Assembly: GCF_009766085.1 (NCBI RefSeq)
Contig: NZ_LMUF01000016.1
Location: 40,396 to 104,395, forward strand
From: Burkholderia sp. S171
GTDB lineage: Bacteria > Pseudomonadota > Gammaproteobacteria > Burkholderiales > Burkholderiaceae
Reading direction: 5' to 3'
Length of the DNA: 64,000 nucleotides
In this document: in pieces, positions 54,198-64,000 of the stretch
How positions within the stretch are numbered: the first letter of the stretch is position 1
How the letters are laid out: each line of letters begins with the position of its first letter
Program-made: the position numbers and the translations under genes
Notes under the pieces: model-generated
Database searches by the model: none
Told to the model about the DNA's origin: nothing
What the model saw: only the letters and a program-made list of their open reading frames with translations

Positions 54198-54279
54198 GCT
54201 TGTCTCCACTTCGAATACGAATAGGGTTGGTTCATTGGGCTTAACCGGCGGGTTTAAACCCGCGAGTTCAACCCGCCGT

Positions 54280-54906
54280 TCAGCGTAGCAAGTCCGTCGA
54301 TCCGATTCGCGATACACCCGCTGCCGTCATCTGCTCCCACGCCCGCGCAAGCGAACCGTCGAGATCGATCGCGCGACAGGCATCGTCGATAACGACCGCT
54401 TCGAAACCCGCGCTGCGTGCGTCGAGCGCCGACCACGCGACGCAATAATCCGTCGCCAGCCCGCAGCAATAGACCCGCTTCGCGCCGACATCGCGGAGAT
54501 AACCCGTGAGGCCCGTCGGCGTTGTGCGATCAGCTTCCATGAAGGCCGAATAACTATCGACATCCACGTGATGGCCTTTGCGGATCACCATCCGAGCGTG
54601 CGGCACGTCGAGGTCGCGATGCAGCGCCGCGCCGTCCGTGTTCTGGACGCAATGCGTTGGCCATAAAACCTGCTGGCCGTAGCTCAGCGTGGCCAAGTCG
54701 AAAGGCGCGCGCCCCGCGTGATTTTCGGCGAAGGAAATGTGCTTCGCCGGATGCCAGTCCTGCGTCACCACCACATGCGAAAACGCGCGTGCGAGGCGGT
54801 TGATCACCGGCACGACTTCGTCGCCGTGAGCGACCGGCAACGCGCCGCGAGGCATGAAATCATTCTGGACATCGATCACAAGCAGGACTTCGTCAGCGCC
54901 TTTCAT
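54280..54906 (-). CDS. pncA: Nicotinamidase (isochorismatase family)
   Basis: A 208-residue hydrolase that converts nicotinamide to nicotinate in NAD salvage, also the activator of pyrazinamide. Catalytic D12 (VIDVQNDF), K110 (RKGHHVD) and C155 ([10 protein letters not shown]), metal ligands D50, H52 and H56 ([10 protein letters not shown]) match the family. The ATG at 54906 is used; a GTG 12 bases earlier is possible. It lies between the FadB-type and thiolase genes on the same strand, an unusual place for a salvage gene; whether it shares their regulation is unknown. Confidence 0.9.
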   Translation of the reverse strand: MKGADEVLLVIDVQNDFMPRGALPVAHGDEVVPVINRLARAFSHVVVTQDWHPAKHISFAENHAGRAPFDLATLSYGQQVLWPTHCVQNTDGAALHRDLDVPHARMVIRKGHHVDVDSYSAFMEADRTTPTGLTGYLRDVGAKRVYCCGLATDYCVAWSALDARSAGFEAVVIDDACRAIDLDGSLARAWEQMTAAGVSRIGSTDLLR

Positions 54907-54953
54907 CGCGAATCTCACCGGTTGTAGCTAGATCTTGAATCTAGCTCTTGAAT

Positions 54954-57038
54954 CTAGCTGTTGAAGCCGCGCCCTTCTGCGGCTAGTTCAGTCACGCGTG
55001 CCGCGGGCTTCCAGGCTTCGCCGTTGGCTTGGTCCGCATATTTGCGCATTGCGCGTTCGACGTTGTACAGGCCGACCGTATCCGCATACAGCATCGGCCC
55101 GCCGCGATACAGCGGGAAACCGTAGCCGGTCAGGTAGACCATGTCGATGTCCGACGCCTTCGATGCAATCCCTTCTTCCAGGATCAGCGCGCCCTCATTA
55201 ACGAGCGCGAACACCAGCCGTTCGACAATCTCATCGTCGGAGATCTTGCGGCGCGTGACACCTTGCTCCTTCGAGTACGCAACGATCATCTCGTCGACGA
55301 TCTTCGACGGATGCGCCGTGCGATCGCCGGCCTTGTAGTCGTACCAGCCCGCGCCGGTCTTTTGTCCGAAGCGCCCCGTCTCGCACAAGCGGTCCGCGAT
55401 CTTCGAATACTTCAGATCGGGTTTCTCTTGATAACGCCGTTTGCGAATCGCCCAGCCAATGTCATTGCCGGCGAGATCGCTCATGCGGAACGGTCCCATC
55501 GCGAAACCGAATTTTTCGACAGCACGATCAACCTGCGCCGGCAACGCGCCTTCTTCGAGCATGAAAAGCGCTTGGCGCAGATACTGCTCGATCATCCGGT
55601 TGCCGATAAAACCATCGCAGACGCCCGACACCACGGCCGTCTTCTTGATCTTCTTCGCGAGTTGCATGACGGTGGCGAGCACGTCCTTCGACGTCTTCGC
55701 GCCGCGCACGACTTCCAGCAGCTTCATCACGTTGGCCGGGCTGAAGAAGTGCATGCCGACGACGTCTTCGGGACGCTTGGTGAACGCTGCAATCTTGTCG
55801 ACATCGAGCGTAGACGTATTCGATGCCAGGATCGCACCCTTCTTCGCGACCTGATCGAGTTTCGAAAACACCTGCTCTTTCACGCCAAGTTCTTCGAACA
55901 CTGCCTCGATGATCAGGTCCGCATCCTTGAGGTCCTCGTAGGCGAGCGTAGGCGTGATCAGCGCCATGCGTTCTTCCAGTTTCTCAGACGTCAAACGTCC
56001 CTTTTTCACGGCGCTTTCGTAGTTCTTGCGGATGGTGGCCAAGCCACGATCCAGCGCTTCCTGCTTCGTCTCCAGCAACGTGACCGGCAGGCCCGCGTTG
56101 ACGAAATTCATGGCGATACCGCCGCCCATCGTCCCCGCGCCGATCACGCCAACACGGTCGATCTTGCGCACCGGGGTGCTCGAAGGCACATCGGGAATCT
56201 TGCTCGCTGCGCGTTCACCGAAGAACGCGTGCCGCAGCGCGCGGCTTTCGGGTGTCTGCACCAGGGCCATGAAACATTCGCGTTCGATGGCCAGGCCTTT
56301 ATCGAAACCGAGCTTCACGCCGGCTTCCACTGCATCGATACATTTGAGCGGCGCCGGGAAGTTCTTCGCGAGCGGCGTGACGCCGTTGCGTGCGAACTGG
56401 ATAAAGCCCTCGGCGTTCGGATGCTCGATCTTGCGATCACGGACCTTCGGATGCGGGCCGGTTTGCGCGCCCACTTTTTGCGCGAATTTGACGGCTTCGT
56501 CGAGCAGATCGCCTTGCGCCATGTGATCGAACAAGCCCGTGCCGGCCAGTTTCTCCGACATCACCGGCGCACCCGACACGATCATGTTCAACGCCGTTTC
56601 CAGGCCGACCGCGCGCGGCAAGCGCTGCGTGCCGCCTGCGCCCGGCAAGATACCAAGCTTGACTTCGGGCAACGCGATCTGCGCTCCCACCGACGCCACT
56701 CGATAATGCGCCCCAAGCGCCAGTTCGAGTCCGCCGCCCATCGCGACGCTATGGATAGCCGCGACTACAGGTTTTGCGCTGCCCTCCACGACCTTGATGA
56801 CCGTGTGCAGCGTGGGTTCCTGGGTTGCCTTGGGCGTGTTGAATTCGGTGATATCGGCGCCACCGGAAAACGCCTTGCCCGCGCCGATGATCACGATCGC
56901 GCTGACGGACGCGTCCGCCTGCGCTTTTTCAACGCCCTCGACCACGCCAAGCCGGGTGGAAAACCCAAGGCCGTTCACGGGCGGATTGTTCAGCGTAATA
57001 ACGGCGATGCCGTCGCGAGTCGTGTAGTCCACTGCCAT
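54954..57038 (-). CDS. Multifunctional enoyl-CoA hydratase / 3-hydroxyacyl-CoA dehydrogenase
   Basis: A 694-residue FadB/FadJ-like protein. The crotonase half (1-190) has [12 protein letters not shown] near 52-63 and the catalytic loop [11 protein letters not shown] at 132-142; the dehydrogenase half has the NAD motif [15 protein letters not shown] at 297-310 and the HFFSPANVM (about 425) catalytic His region. It hydrates enoyl-CoA and oxidises the 3-hydroxyacyl-CoA. GGAGGT precedes the ATG. It is followed by pncA and the thiolase gene. FadB or a short-chain/aromatic variant cannot be told apart here. Confidence 0.92.
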   Translation of the reverse strand: MAVDYTTRDGIAVITLNNPPVNGLGFSTRLGVVEGVEKAQADASVSAIVIIGAGKAFSGGADITEFNTPKATQEPTLHTVIKVVEGSAKPVVAAIHSVAMGGGLELALGAHYRVASVGAQIALPEVKLGILPGAGGTQRLPRAVGLETALNMIVSGAPVMSEKLAGTGLFDHMAQGDLLDEAVKFAQKVGAQTGPHPKVRDRKIEHPNAEGFIQFARNGVTPLAKNFPAPLKCIDAVEAGVKLGFDKGLAIERECFMALVQTPESRALRHAFFGERAASKIPDVPSSTPVRKIDRVGVIGAGTMGGGIAMNFVNAGLPVTLLETKQEALDRGLATIRKNYESAVKKGRLTSEKLEERMALITPTLAYEDLKDADLIIEAVFEELGVKEQVFSKLDQVAKKGAILASNTSTLDVDKIAAFTKRPEDVVGMHFFSPANVMKLLEVVRGAKTSKDVLATVMQLAKKIKKTAVVSGVCDGFIGNRMIEQYLRQALFMLEEGALPAQVDRAVEKFGFAMGPFRMSDLAGNDIGWAIRKRRYQEKPDLKYSKIADRLCETGRFGQKTGAGWYDYKAGDRTAHPSKIVDEMIVAYSKEQGVTRRKISDDEIVERLVFALVNEGALILEEGIASKASDIDMVYLTGYGFPLYRGGPMLYADTVGLYNVERAMRKYADQANGEAWKPAARVTELAAEGRGFNS

Positions 57039-57279
57039 TTGTCTACCTCCATTCGATGCCTGCGATAGCCAGATTCTCCGGGAAACTCCCGGAAAGCGCT
57101 GATTACCGTGTCGCTGGGATTGTGAGTTACCCGAGAAGAATACACAAAAAAGAACGCTCGTTCAATTCTGTTAATTCTGAGATGGGAATAAGCTTCGAAG
57201 AGACGTGCGGGGAAAGTCGGGCTGCGCGTCGGCAGCCCGGTGAAGCGAAAAACCCTGAAACTAAGAATCGGACAAAAAC

Positions 57280-58938
57280 TCAGACCACTTTTTCATCAAC
57301 CGTCGGCAGCACATACTCGCGATACAACTCTCTTAGCCTCAACTTCTGCAGCTTGCCTGTAGCCGTATGCGGGAGTTCATCGGCGAAAACAACGTCATCC
57401 GGCTTCCACCATTTCGCCACCTTGCCGTCGTAGAACGCGAGCAATTCCTCACGCGTGACGGTCGCACCCGGACGCAGCACGACCACCACCAGCGGCCGCT
57501 CCGTCCACTTCGGATGCGAACACGCAATACACGCTGCTTCCGCGACCTGCGGATGCGACATCATCACGTTCTCCAGGTCGATCGAACTGATCCATTCGCC
57601 GCCGGACTTGATCACGTCCTTGCTGCGATCGGTGATGTGCATGAAACCATCGGCATCAATGGTCGCAACATCGCCGGTCGGAAACCAGCCGTCGACCAAT
57701 GGCGAATCGTCCTTGCGGAAATACCGGTCGATCACCCACGGCCCGCGCACATGCAGATCGCCGAACGATGTACCGTCCCAAGGGAGTTCCTGGCCGTCAT
57801 CGCCAACAACTTTCATGTCCACGCCGAACATCACGTGGCCCTGCTTTTCACGCAGATGCCGCTGCTCTTCCGGCGAGCGTTGCTGCTGCTTCCAGGTGAG
57901 CTTGGCAAGCGTGCCGAGCGGTGACATCTCCGTCATGCCCCACGCATGAATCACCTCCACGCCGTACTCGTCTTCGAAGCTGCGCAACATGGTCGGCGGA
58001 CAAGCCGAGCCGCCAATCACCGTGCGTTTAAGCGTATTGAAGCGCACGCCCGCCTGCTTCATGTAGTTCAGCAAGCCGAGCCAGACCGTTGGCACGCCTG
58101 CCGAAAACGTGACGCCTTCGGTTTCCATGAGTTCGTAGAGCGCTTTGCCATCGAGACAATTGCCGGGCAGCACGAGCTTCGCGCCGACCAGCGGCGCGGC
58201 GTGCGGGATACCCCAAGCGTTGACGTGGAACATGGGCACGACGGGCAGGATGGCATCGCGGGCGGAACAGCCCATGGCGTCAGGCAGCGACGCCGCAAAC
58301 GCATGCAACACCGTCGATCGATGCGTGTAAAGCGCGCCCTTCGGATTGCCGGTCGTGCCCGATGTGTAGCAAAGAAACGATGCCGAGCGTTCGTCGAGGA
58401 CGGGCCAGGTGTAGTCGCCGTCGCATTTGCCGATCAGCGTTTCGTAGCTGAGCGCGGGCGTGGCCATATCGGCGAGATGGGTGCTGATGCAGGTCTCGTC
58501 GCCGAGCGCAATCCAGCCCTTCACGTTCGGACACTGCGGCGCGATGATGTCCACCAGCGTGGCGAACGTCATGTCGAACGCGACGTATTCGTCGTCGGCG
58601 TGATTGACAATGAACGCCACCTGATCGGGGAAAAGCCGCGGGTTGATCGTGTGGCAGACGGCGCCCATGCCGGTCACGCCGAAATAGCATTCCAGATGGC
58701 GATATCCGTTCCACGCCAACGTGCCAATGCGTTCGCCTGGTTGCACACCCAGTCCGATCAGCGCCTGCGACAGTTGTTTCGCGCGCTTTTCGCATTCGCG
58801 CCAGGTATAGCGATGAATGTCGCCTTCAATACGGCGCGAGACAATCTCGGTATCGCCGAAATGGCGTGCAGCGTGGGATAACAACGATGAAGCGAGTAGC
58901 GGTACATCCATCATCTGGCCGAAAAGCGGCGACGTCAT
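57280..58938 (-). CDS. Medium/long-chain acyl-CoA ligase
   Basis: A 552-residue adenylate-forming enzyme. Motifs: the P-loop [19 protein letters not shown], the core [35 protein letters not shown] (A7-A8), and K526-region GKLQKLRLR in the C-terminal lid. It activates fatty acids to acyl-CoA. AGGAAC upstream supports the ATG at 58938. It heads the minus-strand lipid cluster, 241 bases upstream of the FadB-type gene. Chain length preference is not readable. Confidence 0.9.
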   Translation of the reverse strand: MTSPLFGQMMDVPLLASSLLSHAARHFGDTEIVSRRIEGDIHRYTWRECEKRAKQLSQALIGLGVQPGERIGTLAWNGYRHLECYFGVTGMGAVCHTINPRLFPDQVAFIVNHADDEYVAFDMTFATLVDIIAPQCPNVKGWIALGDETCISTHLADMATPALSYETLIGKCDGDYTWPVLDERSASFLCYTSGTTGNPKGALYTHRSTVLHAFAASLPDAMGCSARDAILPVVPMFHVNAWGIPHAAPLVGAKLVLPGNCLDGKALYELMETEGVTFSAGVPTVWLGLLNYMKQAGVRFNTLKRTVIGGSACPPTMLRSFEDEYGVEVIHAWGMTEMSPLGTLAKLTWKQQQRSPEEQRHLREKQGHVMFGVDMKVVGDDGQELPWDGTSFGDLHVRGPWVIDRYFRKDDSPLVDGWFPTGDVATIDADGFMHITDRSKDVIKSGGEWISSIDLENVMMSHPQVAEAACIACSHPKWTERPLVVVVLRPGATVTREELLAFYDGKVAKWWKPDDVVFADELPHTATGKLQKLRLRELYREYVLPTVDEKVV

Positions 58939-59102
58939 GGGCGAGTTCCTCACAAGTCCGGATGCACGGGGTTTGATGCCTGATCTACTACTGGAATGGA
59001 TACCTTAATCGATCCTTGAGCCAACGTGGGAGCCAATCGCGCGGGCTCGTGCAGCGGCGCGGGGGCGGAATTACAATATCGGTTAATCTTGAGGTGCTCA
59101 AT

Positions 59103-60701
59103 ATGTCGTTTTCCCCAAGCAGCACCGCAGCAGTTGCGGAGCCGGCAAGCCTTGCGCCCGTGGTTGCGCCCGTTGATTCGCTGCTCGCATCGATCGAAAC
59201 CGATCGGCCCGATGCATTCGTTTCACTCGGCTCCGCCTTTCTCACCCGTCTGCCCGCCGCCCCTTTACCGGAGCCTTATCTGGTGGGTATTTCCGCCGAT
59301 ACCGCCGCGCAATTGGGTTTCAACGCCGCTGACGCGCGTGATCCTGCGTTCGCCGCGCCGTTTGCAGCGCTTTTTGCGGGCAACCCCACCCGCGAATGGC
59401 CGGCTGAGAAGTTACCGTATGCATCGGTGTATTCGGGGCACCAGTTCGGCGTGTGGGCCGGCCAGCTTGGCGACGGCCGCGCGATCGGCCTGGGCGAGAT
59501 TGAACACGATGGCAAGCGTTTCGAGCTGCAGCTAAAAGGCGCGGGACGCACGCCGTATTCGCGCATGGGCGACGGACGCGCGGTGTTACGGTCATCGATA
59601 CGCGAATATTTGTGCTCCGAAGCCATGCACCATCTCGGCATTCCGACTACGCGGGCGTTGTGCGTCATCGGATCGGATCAGCCTATTCGCCGCGAAACCA
59701 TGGAAACGGCCGCCGTTGTGACGCGGGTCGCGCCGAGTTTCGTGCGCTTTGGCCACTTCGAGCATTTCTACACGAACGATCGGCTCGATGAATTGAAAAA
59801 GCTCACCGATCACGTGATCGCCCGGTTCTACCCGCAGTGCCGCGAAGCCGACGATCCCGCGTTGGCGCTGTTGCAGGAAGTCATGCACCGCACCGCCGAC
59901 CTGATGGCGGACTGGCAAGCCGTCGGGTTTTGCCATGGCGTGATGAACACGGACAACATGTCGATACTCGGGCTGACGATCGATTACGGCCCGTTTGGTT
60001 TTATCGATGGATTCAATGCAAATCACATCTGCAATCACTCGGATTCACAGGGCCGGTACGCTTATAAAATGCAGCCGCAGATTGGCTACTGGAATCTGTT
60101 TTGCCTCGCGCAGACGCTGGTGCCGCTGTTCGGCCCGCAATACGACAGCGACACTCGCAACGATAAGGTGATCGAAGACGCGCAGCGCGTGCTGGAAGGG
60201 TTCAAGGACCGTTTTGCGCCCGCACTCGAGCGCCGTATGCGTGCGAAGCTCGGGCTGGCTGAGATTCGCGAAGGCGACGATAAACTCGCCAGCCGCCTGT
60301 TCGAAGTGATGAACGCGAATCGCGCCGATTTCACGCTCACGTTCCGAAACCTGGCCAAAATGCGCAAGGCTGACGCATCTGGTGACGCGCCAGTGCGTGA
60401 CCTGTTCCTCGATCGCGCCGCTTTCGATGTCTGGGCGAACGACTACCGGCTGCGCTTGTCGGAAGAAACACAGAGCGACGAAGCGCGTGCAAGCACGATG
60501 AACGCCGTGAATCCAAAATATGTCTTACGCAATCATCTGGCCGAAAATGCCATCCGGTTGGCTAAAGAAAAGGATTTCTCCGAAGTCGAACGACTGGCAC
60601 AGGTGCTGCGCCATCCCTTCGATGAACAACCTGAATTTGAAGCGTACGCCGGCCTGCCGCCCGACTGGGCGAGCGACCTGGAAGTCAGTTGCTCTTCCTG
60701 A
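59103..60701 (+). CDS. selO: Protein adenylyltransferase SelO (YdiU)
   Basis: A 532-residue pseudokinase that transfers AMP to Ser, Thr or Tyr of proteins, linked to redox stress. Features: [20 protein letters not shown], the flipped nucleotide-binding motif [20 protein letters not shown] and [40 protein letters not shown] (DYG-like metal site), and the C-terminal [13 protein letters not shown]. In mitochondrial members a selenocysteine ends the chain; here the end is SCSS. The ATG at 59103 with GAGGTG upstream is preferred over 59016. It is 83 bases before msrB on the same strand; both respond to oxidised proteins. Confidence 0.93.
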   Translation: MSFSPSSTAAVAEPASLAPVVAPVDSLLASIETDRPDAFVSLGSAFLTRLPAAPLPEPYLVGISADTAAQLGFNAADARDPAFAAPFAALFAGNPTREWPAEKLPYASVYSGHQFGVWAGQLGDGRAIGLGEIEHDGKRFELQLKGAGRTPYSRMGDGRAVLRSSIREYLCSEAMHHLGIPTTRALCVIGSDQPIRRETMETAAVVTRVAPSFVRFGHFEHFYTNDRLDELKKLTDHVIARFYPQCREADDPALALLQEVMHRTADLMADWQAVGFCHGVMNTDNMSILGLTIDYGPFGFIDGFNANHICNHSDSQGRYAYKMQPQIGYWNLFCLAQTLVPLFGPQYDSDTRNDKVIEDAQRVLEGFKDRFAPALERRMRAKLGLAEIREGDDKLASRLFEVMNANRADFTLTFRNLAKMRKADASGDAPVRDLFLDRAAFDVWANDYRLRLSEETQSDEARASTMNAVNPKYVLRNHLAENAIRLAKEKDFSEVERLAQVLRHPFDEQPEFEAYAGLPPDWASDLEVSCSS

Positions 60702-60784
60702 AATAGCCCCCAAATAAATAAGCCGCTGTTGGGTCTTTCCTTTTGGACCCACTTAGGCTCCGCTAAAGATCTGGAGATAGAACC

Positions 60785-61207
60785 ATGAACCGAGACGATC
60801 TCACGAAAGACCCCGTTGCACCGCTGCAGAAGGACGACGCCGCGTATCGAAAGGAATTGACCGATATCCAGTACCAGGTGACGCGCCACGCCGCCACCGA
60901 ACGGCCGTTCACCGGCGAATACTGGGATCACACGGAGCGCGGCGTGTATGACTGCGTGTGCTGCGGTACGCCGTTGTTCGAGTCGGATACGAAATTCGAT
61001 GCCGGTTGCGGCTGGCCGAGCTACTTCAAGCCGATCAACGGCGAAGTCATCAACGAAAAGACCGATCGTGCGCATGGCATGCTGCGTATTGAAGTGCAAT
61101 GCAAGAACTGTGGCGCGCATTTGGGCCACGTCTTCGAGGACGGTCCCGCGCCGACCGGTCTGCGGTACTGCATCAACTCGGCTGCGCTACAATTCGAACC
61201 CAAGTAA
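60785..61207 (+). CDS. msrB: Peptide-methionine (R)-S-oxide reductase
   Basis: A 140-residue enzyme reducing the R-epimer of methionine sulfoxide in proteins. Zinc cysteines CVCC and CKNC, the [11 protein letters not shown] loop, GHVFEDGP and the catalytic Cys in YCINSAAL are present. GGAGAT precedes the ATG. It follows selO closely and may share its transcript, a natural pair for oxidative damage. Length is typical of the free MsrB form. Confidence 0.94.
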   Translation: MNRDDLTKDPVAPLQKDDAAYRKELTDIQYQVTRHAATERPFTGEYWDHTERGVYDCVCCGTPLFESDTKFDAGCGWPSYFKPINGEVINEKTDRAHGMLRIEVQCKNCGAHLGHVFEDGPAPTGLRYCINSAALQFEPK

Positions 61208-61417
61208 GCGCGTCGGGCGACGCCGGCCGGTGAGTCGGCCTTGCTGCGGCGAGTCGACATCGGCGCGGCGGGCTGCCTCGCCGCGCGTTTTCAAACGCGC
61301 CCGACTTGCAGCTGACTGCGGCCATTCACTCGCCAGGCGTCGCGCTGTGCCGGTAGCGAACCGGTGACACGCGGCGCGTGCGCGCTTTCAAATTGATGCC
61401 CTCCTCGTCCCTACGAC

Positions 61418-61957
61418 ATGAAATTTCTGTTCGATCTATTTCCGATCCTCCTCTTCTTCGTCGCATTCAAGATCTGGGGCATCTACACCGCCACCGCTGT
61501 TGCCATTGTTGCCACGCTTGTGCAGATCGCGTGGGTCGCGTTCCGGCATCGCAAGGTCGATCCCATGCTGTGGGTGAGCCTCGGTGTGGTGGTCGTATTC
61601 GGCGGCGCGACGCTCGTGCTGCATAACGATACGTTCATCAAGTGGAAACCCACTGCGCTGTACTGGCTTTTTGCCGGCGCGCTGATCGTGTCGCAGGTCG
61701 CTTTCGGCAAGAACCTCATTGAAGCGATGATGGGCAAACAGATTGTGTTGCCGCATCGCGTGTGGGGCCAATTGAATCTTGCCTGGGCCGTGTTTTTCGC
61801 GATTCTCGGCGTGGTGAATCTGTTCGTCGCGTTCAATTACACGACCGATCAATGGGTCAACTTCAAGCTGTTCGGCGCGACCGGGTGTTTGCTGGTGTTT
61901 ATCGTCGCGCAGAGTTTGTGGCTTGCCAAGTATATGAAAGAGGACGAAGGGAAATGA
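61418..61957 (+). CDS. yciB: Septation protein A / inner-membrane protein YciB
   Basis: A 179-residue integral membrane protein with five or six helices: [20 protein letters not shown] at the N-terminus, [20 protein letters not shown], then [20 protein letters not shown] and [18 protein letters not shown]. In relatives YciB takes part in cell-envelope and septum formation. Its stop overlaps the start of bolA (ATGA). Upstream 210 bases are non-coding GC-rich DNA. Confidence 0.92.
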   Translation: MKFLFDLFPILLFFVAFKIWGIYTATAVAIVATLVQIAWVAFRHRKVDPMLWVSLGVVVVFGGATLVLHNDTFIKWKPTALYWLFAGALIVSQVAFGKNLIEAMMGKQIVLPHRVWGQLNLAWAVFFAILGVVNLFVAFNYTTDQWVNFKLFGATGCLLVFIVAQSLWLAKYMKEDEGK

Positions 61958-62277
61958 GCGATCCTGGGTTTATCGAGAACTTCGTCAACGCGTCGGCCGA
62001 AGCCAAGATCGCTTATCTCGAAGCGCGGCTTAATGCGGCGCTGGAAGCGTCGCAGGTGCATATCGACGATGACAGCGCGGCGCATGCAGGTCATGCCGGA
62101 GCCTCGGCGGGAAGTCACTATACGGTTACCATTGTAGCGGCCCGATTCGCCGGGAAGCCACGCGTGGCGCGGCATCGGCTAGTGTATGATGCGCTGGCCG
62201 ACGAGCTGCGGCAGGGTATTCATGCGCTTGCCATCAAGGCTTTTACGCCCGAAGAGTTTGCAGACCAGTTCGAGTGA
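61954..62277 (+). CDS. BolA family protein
   Basis: A 107-residue cytoplasmic protein. The class II KH-like fold shows the characteristic [17 protein letters not shown], with the conserved RHRxVY, and the partner-binding region [14 protein letters not shown]. BolA-type proteins pair with monothiol glutaredoxins for iron-sulphur trafficking and affect cell shape. Start fixed by the ATGA overlap with yciB. Confidence 0.9.
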   Translation: MSDPGFIENFVNASAEAKIAYLEARLNAALEASQVHIDDDSAAHAGHAGASAGSHYTVTIVAARFAGKPRVARHRLVYDALADELRQGIHALAIKAFTPEEFADQFE

Positions 62278-62372
62278 CCGCTTAGTAACTCAATGGTCCG
62301 TCAGAACTGTCCTTCAGTTCAATTTTGCTTTAAGCCAAGATCTCCAGCCCTCGTTCTGATCAGGAACTATTG

Positions 62373-63155
62373 ATGATTTTAAAAAATCCCCGTATTTGGG
62401 TGTTGCTGGCCGCGTTCGCGGCGGCGCCCGTGTTTGCTCAGAACATTGCCGTGGTGAACGGCACGCCGATTCCGAAGTCCCGTGTCGATGCGCTTGTCGC
62501 GCAACTCGTTCAACAGGGTCAGCAGGACACGCCGCAATTGCAGGCGGCCGTGCGTCAAGAGCTGGTGAATCGCGAGATCCTGATGCAGGAAGCGATGCGG
62601 CGCGGTATTGCCACGCGACCTGACGTGAAGGCGCAAATTGCCGTTGCTCAGCAGACCGTGGTCTTGCGCGCGTTGATTGAAGATTTCGTGAAGAACAATG
62701 CGCCGACCGATGCCGAGATCAAGGCGCGATACGACGACATGGTGAAGCAAGTTGGCGGCGGCAAGGAATATCACCTGCACCATATTCTCGTCGACAACGA
62801 AGCTCAGGCTAAGGACTTGATTGCGAAGATCAAGGCTGGCGCGAGTTTTGAAGATCTGGCGAAGCAGTATTCGAAGGATCCGGGATCGGGCAAGAATGGC
62901 GGCGATCTGGACTGGTCCAGCCCGCAGGCGTACGTGCCGGAGTTTGGCGCGGCGGCTGAGAAGTTGAAGAAGGGTGAGATGACGGACACTCCGGTCAAGA
63001 CGCAGTTCGGCTGGCACATCATCCGGTTAGACGACATTCGCGATGTCGCACCGCCGCCGCTCGAGCAGGTCAAGGACCAGATTGCGAAGCAGATTCAGCA
63101 GGAAAAGCTGCAGGCTTTTGAAGAGGGTTTGCAGAAGAAGGCTGTAATCAAGTAG
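62373..63155 (+). CDS. Periplasmic parvulin peptidyl-prolyl isomerase (PpiC/SurA-like)
   Basis: A 260-residue precursor: signal peptide (1-22, ending APVFA), an N-terminal helical SurA_N-like segment (about 25-115), one parvulin domain (about 130-225) with YHLHHILVDN, KNGGDLDW and FGWHIIRLDD, and a C-terminal helix. It assists folding of exported proteins. The ATG at 62373 follows AGGAAC; a TTG three bases before is in frame. Followed by a long non-coding region with inverted repeats. Confidence 0.92.
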   Translation: MILKNPRIWVLLAAFAAAPVFAQNIAVVNGTPIPKSRVDALVAQLVQQGQQDTPQLQAAVRQELVNREILMQEAMRRGIATRPDVKAQIAVAQQTVVLRALIEDFVKNNAPTDAEIKARYDDMVKQVGGGKEYHLHHILVDNEAQAKDLIAKIKAGASFEDLAKQYSKDPGSGKNGGDLDWSSPQAYVPEFGAAAEKLKKGEMTDTPVKTQFGWHIIRLDDIRDVAPPPLEQVKDQIAKQIQQEKLQAFEEGLQKKAVIK

Positions 63156-63413
63156 GGGGTTGCTCGCCAAGTAGGGGTTGCTCGCGCCGGTGGACCGGAG
63201 GAGGGGTTTGCTGGCGCGGATTCGTCGGGGTCAATGGTGGGGTTGCGCGGTTGCCGGGTTAGCGGTCGGGGTCTATGCCGGGTTGGTGCTTTCGGGCTTA
63301 GTGGTCTGCGAGAGTCGGATTTTCTCTTTATCACTGTTAGCCACTGTGCGTGGCGGCACGTCATTTCTTTGTCCAAAGCGACAAAGAAACGAAGCAAAGA
63401 AAACGCTTTCAAC
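63156..63413. other. Intergenic region, no gene seen
   Basis: GC-rich sequence with direct GGGTTGCTCGC-like words (about 63158-63186) before the hairpin at 63364. No credible coding frame. Confidence 0.45.
63364..63389. repeat. Perfect hairpin TTTCTTTGTC/GACAAAGAAA
   Basis: A 10-bp stem around CAAAGC, followed by GAAGCAAAGAAAACG. I recognise similar hairpins as dispersed intergenic repeats in Burkholderia relatives. Confidence 0.75.
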
Positions 63414-63546
63414 CACACTACCCTAAGTGTCCACAGCGCGCAGTTTTGATTCATAGGTGCCCCAAAAGCACGGTGCTCGCCAGAGCCACGGATGTGTGAA
63501 ACCCTCCTTCTCCGAACACAGGTTTTGACACGCTTCGCCACCAGTG
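63414..63546 (+). repeat. Left arm of long inverted repeat
   Basis: Matches the right arm (63860-63993) inverted; the central 57 bases (63456-63512) are identical, the rest diverges by scattered changes and a short replaced stretch (about 63513-63527). Confidence 0.9.
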
Positions 63547-63859
63547 ATTGAAGCTGCCTAAGGTTCACCCCGCGCTATCCGCGGACAACCTCCTTCCAAA
63601 TTTGTATGCATACCTAACCATGGAGCCAACCCAGCTCGAAACGAAGCCGCAGGATGCGCAAGGCCATACTCACGAAAATAACCGCGCAGGCAGAGCATCC
63701 AACTTGCCAAAAACTGAGACAGTAGTACGCGTAAAGTTACTACTTATCAAGCTGTGGTCCACGCATACGGCAGGCCAGACAGCTAACCTACAAAAAAGCC
63801 AGCGCAATAAAGACGTGTGAGGCCGCGCCGGTTCCTTGGCAAGGGTGCTTGCCCGAGAG
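63547..63859. other. Unique segment between the inverted-repeat arms
   Basis: 313 bases between the arms. A plus-strand frame of 90 codons (63548-63820) from a TTG lacks a ribosome site or recognised domain, so I do not call it a gene. A short hairpin (GGGTGCT with AGCACGGG) lies at about 63843-63865. Confidence 0.4.
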
Positions 63860-63993
63860 CACGGGTGGCGAAGCGTGTCTATGTCAGGATTCGCGAGAAG
63901 GAGGGTTTCACACATCCGTGGCTCTGGCGAGCACCGTGCTTTTGGGGCACCCATGAATGAAAACTGCACGCTGTGGACACTTAGGGTAGCGTG
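63860..63993 (-). repeat. Right arm of long inverted repeat
   Basis: Reverse-complement counterpart of 63414-63546, with 63895-63951 identical to the left core. The repeat may continue past the window edge. Confidence 0.9.
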
Positions 63994-64000
63994 TTTTAAA

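Noticed and set aside
55029..57068. 679-aa plus-strand frame opposite the FadB-type gene
   Set aside because: Shadow of a clear multifunctional enzyme; high His/Arg/Gln content is typical of antisense frames in GC-rich DNA.
63548..63820. 90-codon frame between the inverted-repeat arms
   Set aside because: TTG start without ribosome site, no known domain.

Overview
The window looks like a chromosomal segment from a Burkholderiaceae betaproteobacterium, most likely Caballeronia or Paraburkholderia. The grounds are high GC with strong G/C third positions, a DUF3331 gene (a family I know only from Burkholderia relatives), the ygfZ / mltG-tmk-holB-tatD neighbourhood, and several regulator and transporter families typical of that group. 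This is recognition by eye. No database search was run.

Layout. 1-1549: end of a PotC-like permease and its PotA-like ATPase. 1791-2902: a decayed cobalamin locus, with a riboswitch core fused to the 3' end of a TonB-receptor gene, then cobF. 3220-5999: two small hypothetical genes and a complete ISNCY-type insertion sequence. 6391-9182: a low-GC chromosomal class C beta-lactamase module (ampC, a secreted cupin, divergent ampR). 9232-19700: accessory metabolism and regulators (TetR, DUF3331, tannase-family esterase, LysR with an MdtD-like exporter, aldo/keto reductase, an SDR pair with its TetR, an AI-2E permease). 19814-24899: the prkA-yeaH-spoVR stress operon. 25578-28490: a hydratase and a chemoreceptor. 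28946-33325: a sugar ABC system (rbsB, rbsA, lacI) with no permease gene. 33687-41194: small hypotheticals, a PsiF protein, a SYLF lipoprotein, a GT4 glycosyltransferase, otsA and a MscS channel. 41468-49088: a Tai/Rap1a immunity-like protein, an ankyrin protein, and the housekeeping group tatD, GNAT, holB, tmk, mltG, ygfZ and an NRDE protein. 49143-58938: a one-strand lipid/acyl-CoA cluster (hydrolase, SDR, CurA-like reductase, thioesterase, Dabb protein, thiolase, nicotinamidase, FadB-type protein, acyl-CoA ligase). 59103-63155: selO, msrB, yciB, bolA and a parvulin isomerase. 63156-64000: non-coding DNA with a long inverted repeat.

How the genes work together. The lipid cluster contains activation (acyl-CoA ligase), hydration and oxidation (FadB-type), thiolysis (thiolase) and release (thioesterase), so it supplies most of a beta-oxidation route; no acyl-CoA dehydrogenase is in it. 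prkA, yeaH and spoVR form the usual stationary-phase/stress trio. ampR should sense cell-wall fragments and switch ampC and probably the cupin gene. The SDR pair appears to be controlled by the adjacent TetR through two similar operators.

The least explained structures are the riboswitch/receptor fusion (1791-2094), a 76-bp array of about 11-bp units upstream of prkA (25213-25288), a 143-bp AT-rich element with perfect 16-bp inverted ends between tmk and holB (45365-45507), a transporter without a permease, and a 133-bp inverted repeat around a 313-bp centre at the right edge. I did not find an obvious new multi-gene system. I saw no rRNA, tRNA or CRISPR array.
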